From the NCBI RefSeq assembly GCF_019455385.1, contig NZ_JACOFR010000002.1, positions 1 through 64,000 of the forward strand: a stretch of 64,000 nucleotides of DNA, in the 5' to 3' direction. Source of the DNA: Bradyrhizobium sp. BR 10289 (GTDB lineage Bacteria > Pseudomonadota > Alphaproteobacteria > Rhizobiales > Xanthobacteraceae). Made by a program: the position numbers and the translations under genes. The notes beneath the pieces were generated by a model. The model saw nothing but the letters and a program-made list of their open reading frames with translations. It ran no database searches and was not told the DNA's origin. How positions within the stretch are numbered: position 1 is the first letter of the stretch; every line of letters begins with the position of its first letter. Positions 35,561-42,100 of this stretch are shown here, in pieces.

Positions 35561-36514
35561 ATGTCCTCCACCCGCGTGATCAAGGCCAACGGGATCGACC
35601 TGTTCGTCCGCGAAGCCGGCCAGGGCCCGCTGGTCGTGCTGTGCCATGGCTGGCCGGAACTCTCCTACTCCTGGCGCCACCAGATCGCAGCGCTCGCCGA
35701 AGCCGGCTTCCGCGTCGTCGCCCCCGACATGCGCGGTTATGGCCAGAGCGCCGCGCCGGCGGATGTGAACGCCTATTCGATCTTGGATACGGTCGGCGAC
35801 GTCGTCGGCCTGGTGCAGGCGCTCGGCGAGACCAGGGCGATGGTGGTCGGCCACGACTGGGGCGCGCCGGTCGCCTGGCACGCGGCGCTGTTCCGCCCCG
35901 ACATCTTCACGGCGGTCGCCGGCCTGAGCGTGCCGCCGCCGTTCCGCGGCAGAGGCAAGCCGCTCGACTTGCTGCGCGCAAACGGCGTGACCAATTTCTA
36001 CTGGCAGTATTTCCAGGAGCCCGGCGTTGCCGAAGCCGAGCTCGAGCAGGACGTTGCCCGCACCATGCGGATCGTGCTCGGCGGCCGTGGCCTCGCCGAT
36101 CCCAGCGCGGCCATGTTCGTGCAGAACGGCAAGGGCTTTCTCGGCCACGGCAACCCCGAGGAGCCACTGCCGGCGTGGCTCACCGAGGCCGACCTCGCCT
36201 ATTTCACCGAGGCTTTCCGCAAGTCCGGCTTCCGCGGCGGGCTGAACTGGTACCGCAACCTCGACCGCAACTGGGAACTGACGGCGCCCTGGCAGGACGC
36301 ACGGATCCACCAGCCCTCGCTGTTCATCGCCGGTTCGAAAGACGCCGTCATCACCGGCCTGATCGGCGCCAAGCGCGTCAACGAGCTGGAGCGCGTGCTG
36401 CCCAATCTGACGCGCAAGCTCATCATCGAGGGGGCCGGCCATTGGGTGCAGCAGGAGCGGCCCGAGGAGGTGAATGCTGCGCTCTTGAAATTCCTGCGCG
36501 AAGCCGCGTGCTAG
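35561..36514 (+). CDS. Alpha/beta hydrolase, epoxide hydrolase type
   Basis: 317 residues. HGWPELSYSWRHQI is the HGxP oxyanion element, Asp in GHDWGAPVAW is the expected nucleophile, and GAGHWVQQERP carries the base histidine. This order is typical of soluble epoxide hydrolases and related fluoroacetate/haloalkane dehalogenases. GGCGGAAAAGCG precedes the ATG. The gene diverges from dacC and converges on the acetyltransferase at 36511, where the two stop codons overlap in CTAG. It opens the accessory segment between dacC and rlpA. Substrate unknown. Confidence 0.85.
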   Translation: MSSTRVIKANGIDLFVREAGQGPLVVLCHGWPELSYSWRHQIAALAEAGFRVVAPDMRGYGQSAAPADVNAYSILDTVGDVVGLVQALGETRAMVVGHDWGAPVAWHAALFRPDIFTAVAGLSVPPPFRGRGKPLDLLRANGVTNFYWQYFQEPGVAEAELEQDVARTMRIVLGGRGLADPSAAMFVQNGKGFLGHGNPEEPLPAWLTEADLAYFTEAFRKSGFRGGLNWYRNLDRNWELTAPWQDARIHQPSLFIAGSKDAVITGLIGAKRVNELERVLPNLTRKLIIEGAGHWVQQERPEEVNAALLKFLREAAC

Positions 36515-37026
36515 ACGAGATCCTTTCTCATCGCGATGTGGGCGACCCCCGCCTGCCCGGTCCCGGAGAATCCCCGCCGCAGGTAAAACCGGTGCGCGGC
36601 CAGATTGTTCGCGAACACCGAGAGCGCAAGCGCTCCGACGCCCCGCTGTCGTGCGCTCGCTTCGAGCGCACCGAAGATCTCAGTGCCGGCGCCGCGACCG
36701 CATTCGGCCGGCAGCAGCGCGATATCGATGATGTGCCAGCGCTCACTCGCGCAGTGGAGCAGCAGCCGGCCGATCGCGACGTCGTCTCGTGTGAGGATCA
36801 GCGAGATGGCGTCGGGAAATTGTGCGGCATAACCGGCGGTCTGGCTGCGGAACTGCTGCGCAACGATCTGGCCGACGATCGGCCCGGGCAAGCCCGTCGC
36901 GGTGAGTTGCCCTGTCCGGACTTCCGCGAACAGGTGCCGGAGGAACGGCTCATCGCCCGGGCCTGCAGGCCGAAGCCGCAGAGCCGGATCATCCGGGACG
37001 ATATCGAGTGGCGCCCCGTCAATCAT
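36511..37026 (-). CDS. GNAT-family N-acetyltransferase linked to collar proteins
   Basis: 171 residues. The acetyl-CoA site follows the GNAT pattern: IIDIALLPAECGRGAGTEIFG (motif A, QxxGxG/A-like), and motif B with SVFANNLAAHRFYLRRGF. It ends with the beta strand AHIAMRKDL. The gene is the last of a minus-strand run after three collar-domain genes, 22 bases from the nearest. I recall similar acetyltransferases next to such collar triplets, which suggests a functional link, perhaps modifying a collar protein (inference). A start at 37089 would overlap the neighbour and was rejected. Confidence 0.82.
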   Translation of the reverse strand: MIDGAPLDIVPDDPALRLRPAGPGDEPFLRHLFAEVRTGQLTATGLPGPIVGQIVAQQFRSQTAGYAAQFPDAISLILTRDDVAIGRLLLHCASERWHIIDIALLPAECGRGAGTEIFGALEASARQRGVGALALSVFANNLAAHRFYLRRGFSGTGQAGVAHIAMRKDLV

Positions 37027-37048
37027 GCCATGGCGCACTCGGGATCGA

Positions 37049-37597
37049 TCAGGAACTGCCGAAGCTCGGAAAGATTCCCGCATAGGCAATGCACCAGACG
37101 AGCGCCTGGGTCGGCTGCATATTGTCGTGCGGCAGGCCCTGCCCGGTCAGCGTGATGGCGTTGGGCGCCAAGGTGAGATTACCGGGTGGCGCCACGAAGC
37201 CGTTGAAGTTCGGGTCGATCGCCACCGTGGTTCCGGCCGCTCCCGGTCCGGCCGTGGCGCCCGTCGCGCTCTTGTTGCCGAGTTGCAGAGTGTGCGTGTG
37301 CCGGGCCATCTGATCTGACGTCAGGTTGACCGTCGGACTGCCGACGGTCTCGCCGATGACGTAATTCTGCAAACCCGGACCTTGTCCCTGACTGATCGCG
37401 ATCGAACCATTGAGGTTCGGCAAGGCGAAGTTTGTCGTGCCGTTTCCGCCATAGAAGGTGCCGATCAGCGCAAATAAGGGACTGTATTGCTGAATCGGCA
37501 GGAGCTGGCCGCCGCACGGCAGCCAGGCATTGTTGAAGCCGGTGACTGCAAAGGCAAAGGGAAAAGCCTGTATTTCTCCGACATACTGATCTGACAT
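37049..37597 (-). CDS. Tail-collar-domain protein 1 (microcystin-dependent-protein-like)
   Basis: 182 residues. The collar domain covers about residues 5-60: WLPCGGQLLPIQQYSPLF, IGTFYGGNGTTNFALPNLNG. A Gly/Thr/Ala-rich centre follows, and the C-terminal motif HDNMQPTQALVWCIAYAGIFP closes it. The family (phage collar, 'microcystin-dependent protein') is known from short tail fibres of phages and from many bacterial genomes. No phage structural genes surround it. GAGGAAA precedes the ATG. The variant NLNG replaces DLRG found in its two neighbours. Confidence 0.88.
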   Translation of the reverse strand: MSDQYVGEIQAFPFAFAVTGFNNAWLPCGGQLLPIQQYSPLFALIGTFYGGNGTTNFALPNLNGSIAISQGQGPGLQNYVIGETVGSPTVNLTSDQMARHTHTLQLGNKSATGATAGPGAAGTTVAIDPNFNGFVAPPGNLTLAPNAITLTGQGLPHDNMQPTQALVWCIAYAGIFPSFGSS

Positions 37598-37636
37598 GGT
37601 GTCTTTCCTCGGACTGAATGGCGGATGCGCGCGAGG

Positions 37637-38164
37637 CTAGCCCGACGACGGGAAAATGCCCTGGTTGCAGATGCAGTAATTGGAGACGACGCTCGGCATC
37701 ATGTTGTTGTGCCCGACGCTATTGCCCGCCGTCGTGACGCAGGGGGCCATCGTGGAGTACGTGCCGGCGTTCGCAACCGTCGCGTAGAGCTCGCCCGCCG
37801 ACGCCGTCGCAAGATGGACGGTCTGCCCGGGCGTGGAGGTGGTTCCGGTTGCGGTGGAGGACATCAGCGCATGACTGTGGGCCGGCATTTCGGCATCGAC
37901 CAGCGTGTGGTTCTCCTCGCCTCCAGCTTGGCCGAGGACATAGTTTGGAAGGCCTAGCCCCTGTCCCTGTCCGATTGCCGCACGGCCACGGAGATCAGGA
38001 AGATTGAACGTGTTGACGCCGTCGCCGCCGTAGATGGTGCCGATCACGGCGTAAAGCGTCGAATATTGGGCAATCGACATAGCCTGTCCATTGCAGGCAA
38101 ACCATCCGTCCGGCACGCGCGGAAAGCCGAACAACCTGATCTCGCCGACATACGGTTCCGACAT
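37637..38164 (-). CDS. Tail-collar-domain protein 2
   Basis: 175 residues, paralogous to the proteins on both sides. N-terminal YVGEIRLFGFPRVPDGWFAC, then NGQAMSIAQYSTLYAVIGTI and LPDLRGRAAIGQGQGLG. Histidines in MPAHSHALM are typical of the collar family, where His residues often coordinate metal along the trimer axis. C-terminal HNNMMPSVVSNYCICNQGIFP. It starts with almost the same words as protein 1 (MS-x-YVGEI). Three cysteines could form disulfides. No signal peptide is visible, so how or whether it leaves the cell is unknown. Confidence 0.88.
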   Translation of the reverse strand: MSEPYVGEIRLFGFPRVPDGWFACNGQAMSIAQYSTLYAVIGTIYGGDGVNTFNLPDLRGRAAIGQGQGLGLPNYVLGQAGGEENHTLVDAEMPAHSHALMSSTATGTTSTPGQTVHLATASAGELYATVANAGTYSTMAPCVTTAGNSVGHNNMMPSVVSNYCICNQGIFPSSG

Positions 38165-38269
38165 TGCGTGTGATCCTTGCCTGAGCGCCCCGATCCGATG
38201 GGCGAGAGCGCAAATACCCGAAATTGATGTGAACGTATTTGGTTGGCGACAACGCTCCGGCGCGAGCGA

Positions 38270-38815
38270 TCAATTTCGCGACGGATAGACCCCCTGCAAT
38301 GCGATCAGATAGCTGATCGTGAGATAGGGCTGCATGTTGTTGTGCGCCTGGTTACTGCCGTCGTTCAAAAGATTGGTGGCGAGCGCCAACTGCGTGTCGC
38401 CGCTGCCGGCTGTGGCAAAGATCTTCGTCGGATTGGCCGCCGGCAGGGTGTTTGTCGCGAAGACATTGCCGGCGGGAGGGACGGAGCCGCGCCCGCCGCC
38501 CTGCGCTGCGGACACTTGAATGAGATGGTTGTGAGACGGGATCTGCTGCACATTGAGTGTCGCCTGCGGCGACCCGTTGATCATGCCCACGGGATACAAG
38601 CCGGCATTGCCGGTCGAACCCATGATCGCGCGACCGCGCAGATCGGGCAGTTGAAAGTTCGTGACGCCGTTGCCGCCATAATAAGTGCCCAGCAACGAGA
38701 AGAGCCCCTGGTTTTGCTGGATCGACAGCAATGCGCCGTTGCAGAGCGCCCAGTTCTTGGGAATCACCGATCCCGCAAAAGGCATGATCTGGCCGAGAAC
38801 CGGATTAAGCGGCAT
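38270..38815 (-). CDS. Tail-collar-domain protein 3
   Basis: 181 residues; start set at 38815 (MPLNPVLGQ) since GGGGAGGGG lies just upstream. Collar signature: PKNWALCNGALLSIQQNQGL, LLGTYYGGNGVTNFQLPDLRGR. Metal-type histidines IPSHNHLIQV; C-terminal HNNMQPYLTISYLIALQGVYP. It is the promoter-proximal gene of the triplet. There is a 105-base gap to collar 2. No signal peptide or membrane helix. Confidence 0.88.
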   Translation of the reverse strand: MPLNPVLGQIMPFAGSVIPKNWALCNGALLSIQQNQGLFSLLGTYYGGNGVTNFQLPDLRGRAIMGSTGNAGLYPVGMINGSPQATLNVQQIPSHNHLIQVSAAQGGGRGSVPPAGNVFATNTLPAANPTKIFATAGSGDTQLALATNLLNDGSNQAHNNMQPYLTISYLIALQGVYPSRN

Positions 38816-39196
38816 GAGACCCCTCCCCAAATACTGGCGTCGCGTCTTGTGGTGATGCGAACCACGACGGCGATTCTTAAATTAGAGAATGAATACAATT
38901 CCGACTACGCGCCGAGATTGTGAAACACCATGCGTCGGCAGTCAAGCGCAAGCGCAACCATAAATTGGAGCCGGCAGCGGCCCCGTCGATGGCTACAAAA
39001 ACGAGTTTTTGTTGCCGCTCTGCAACGGTTCGCCTGAAAGTCGCGCCGCAAAACTTGGTTTCAGCAGTTTGGTTGGCTCACACGCTTGCGTTGTACACTG
39101 CGTCCCGGCCAAATACACGCAACAATATACGCGAATTAATTCACAATCAGGGATTTAGGCAGGTGCTCGGTCGAGAGCTGCCGCCAAGGGGGGCCG
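38816..39196. promoter_or_regulatory. 381-base divergent control region between collar triplet and giant autotransporter
   Basis: No gene is supported. The stretch is poorer in GC than its neighbours and must hold the promoters of both divergent units. It contains a perfect 18-base inverted repeat at 38995-39012 and an AT-rich patch at 39110-39150 (ACGCAACAATATACGCGAAT). AAGGGGGG at 39186-39193 is the ribosome-binding site of the GTG-started gene at 39197. Confidence 0.6.
38995..39012. promoter_or_regulatory. Perfect inverted repeat ACAAAAAC-GA-GTTTTTGT
   Basis: Eight-base arms with a two-base centre, midway between the divergent collar genes (start 38815) and the autotransporter (start 39197). 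Such symmetry in a shared promoter region suggests a dimeric regulator site acting on both units. As RNA it would make only a weak A-U hairpin, so an operator is the better reading. Confidence 0.45.
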
Positions 39197-42100
39197 GTGA
39201 GTCACGCAATTGCGGTGGCCGTGCCAGATAAAACCGGGGAATTGGCGGTGCAGTCGCGCAACGGCGGAGCTGTGCCACGGACGATTCTGCGCGCTCTGTG
39301 GCGCGCCGCCCAGCGCATCTGCATCGCGGCCGTGCTGATGCTCGGCGCAATGGCCGCGGCGCACGCGGCTTGCGATCAGACCACGAATTCCACGTCGGGC
39401 GTGACCGTCAACTTCACGTCGGTCGGTCAGGTCTACCGCCTGTGCTTCACCGTCGGGACGGGCTCTGCCCCTGCCGATGACTCTGTCGTGTGGGGCCTCT
39501 ACTCGGTGTCTGGCACGGATTCGTTCTGGAACGCGCCGATCGCCAATTCGAGTGGCACCAATGCGGGCAATCAGCAACTCACCGCCGCCGACTACAATCC
39601 GACGACGTCGAAGGCCACCTACACGTTTCATCCGACAAACCCGAACCAGAACGGTCAGAGCGCGAACGCCGGCCAAGCCGAGATCGACATCACGCTGAAC
39701 AGCAAGACAGGAGGCGGAGCGGATTCCGTCACCCTTTATTACGCGCCTGGCTGTAGCGACTTCAGCGGAGGTTGCGGCGGGAGCTCAATCGCGAACACTC
39801 CCTTCGTGTTCACGATCAATCTGCCCAGCCCGACAGTAACATCGATCTCACCGACCTCAGGCCCGGTGGCCGGCGGCACTTCGGTCGTCATCACGGGCAC
39901 CAACTTTACCGGAACGACCGGCGCCGGCGGCGTCAAGTTCGGCGCCACCAACGCGACGAGCTACACGGTCAATTCCAATACGCAGATCACGGCAACCGCG
40001 CCGGCCGGCTCGGCCGGCACCGTCGACGTCACCGTCACCAACGGCTCGACCTCGGCGACGTCGGCTGCGGACCAATACACCTATATTCCCGTGCCGGCCG
40101 TGACGTCGATCTCGCCGACTGCCGGCCCGACGGGTGGCGGCACGACGGTCGTCATCACCGGAACGGGACTCAGCACGACGACAGGTGCTGCCGGCGTGAA
40201 GTTCGGCGCCAACAATGCCGCAAGCTATACCGTCAATTCCGATACCCAGATCACGGCCACCTCACCCTCAGGCAGTGCAGGCACGGTCGATATCACTGTG
40301 ACGACCGCGGGCGGAACGTCGACAATCTCGGCCGCCGACCAGTTCACCTATGTCGCCGCGCCGACGGTTACCTCGATCTCGCCGACAACGGGACCAGGCG
40401 GCGGCGGTACCACCGTGACCATCACCGGGACCAACTTCACGAGCGCGACCGCCGTGACGTTCGGGGCAACGGCGGCGACAGGCTTCACCGTCAATTCGGC
40501 GACCCAGATCACCGCCACGTCACCGGCCGGGACCGGCACCGTCGACGTCCGCGTGACGACGGCCGGCGGCACCTCTGCAACATCCGGAGCGGACCAGTTC
40601 AGCTATATCGCCGCCCCGACTGTCACCTCGATCTCTCCGACCACGGGCCCCACAGCCGGCGGCACCACGATCACCATCACCGGCACCAATTTCACCGGCG
40701 TTACGGCCGTGACGTTCGGCGCGACAGCAGCGAGTTTCACGTTCAATTCAGCGACCTCGATCACAGCGACCTCGCCGGCGGGCGCCGCTGGTACCGTGGA
40801 CGTCAGGGTGACGACGCCGGGCGGCACATCCGCAACTTCGGCAGCCGATCAATTCACCAATTTCGCGCCACCGACAGTGACGTCGATCGCCCCGACGTCC
40901 GGTCCGCAGACTGGCGGCACCACCGTGGTCATCACCGGCACGAACCTTTCCGGCGCGACCGCCGTCACATTCGGCGCGACGGCTGCGACCGGATTTACCG
41001 TCAATTCGGCAACCCAGATCACTGCGACATCGCCGGCCGGCACCGGCACGGTCGACGTCACGGTGACGACGCCGGGCGGAACGTCGGCCACCTCGGCCGC
41101 CGATCACTTCGCCTACGTTCCCGCTCCGACCGTCACCTCGATCTCGCCAACATCAGGTCCGGGCACAGGGGGCACCACTGTCACCATCACCGGCACCAAT
41201 TTGACCGGCGCAACGGCCGTTGTGTTCGGGGCAACGGCCGCAACCGGCTTCACAGTCAATTCCGCGACCCAGATCACCGCAACCGCGCCGGCGGGGACCG
41301 GCACAGTGGACGTCAGGGTGACGACGACAGGCGGCACGTCCGCAACCTCGGGGGCGGACCAGTTCACCTACATCCCGGCCCCAACCGTCACCTCGATCTC
41401 GCCGACATCGGGGCCGGCCACCGGCGGCACGTCGGTGACGATCACCGGCACCAATTTCTCAGGCGCGACGGCGGTGACGTTCGGTGCGACGGCTGCGACC
41501 GGTTTCACCGTCAATTCCGTGACCCAGATCACCGCGACCTCCCCGCCGGGGACCGGCGTTGCCGACGTCAGGGTGACGACAGCTGGCGGCACGTCTGCGA
41601 CCTCGGCGGCGGATCAGTTCACCTATGTCGGTGCTCCTGCCGTCACGTCGATCTCGCCGACGTCGGGCCCGCTGGCCGGCGGCACGACGGTAATCATCAC
41701 CGGCGCCAACTTCTCCGGTGCAACGGCCGTCGTCTTCGGCGCAACGGCCGCAACGGGCTTCACCGTCAATTCGGCGACCCAGATCACGGCAACCTCGCCG
41801 CCAGGCGCCGGGACCGTCGATATCAGGGTCACGACGACGGGCGGGACCTCGGCCACGTCGGGCGCCGATCAATTCACCTACGCGCCTGCGCCGACGGTCA
41901 CCTCGATCTCGCCCACCACAGGACCGACCGGCGGCGGCACGACCGTGACCATCACCGGCACCAGTTTTACGGGCGCGAGCGCGGTCACGTTCGGTGCCTC
42001 GGCTGCTACGGGCTCCACCGTGGTCTCCGCAACGACAATCACCGCGACCTCTCCGGTCGGCTCCGGCACCGTCGATATCCGCGTGACGACAGCGGGCGGC

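Noticed and set aside
37049..38815. Prophage or tailocin remnant
   Set aside because: Only collar-domain proteins are present. No sheath, tube, tape measure, baseplate, holin, integrase or attachment sites are found around them.
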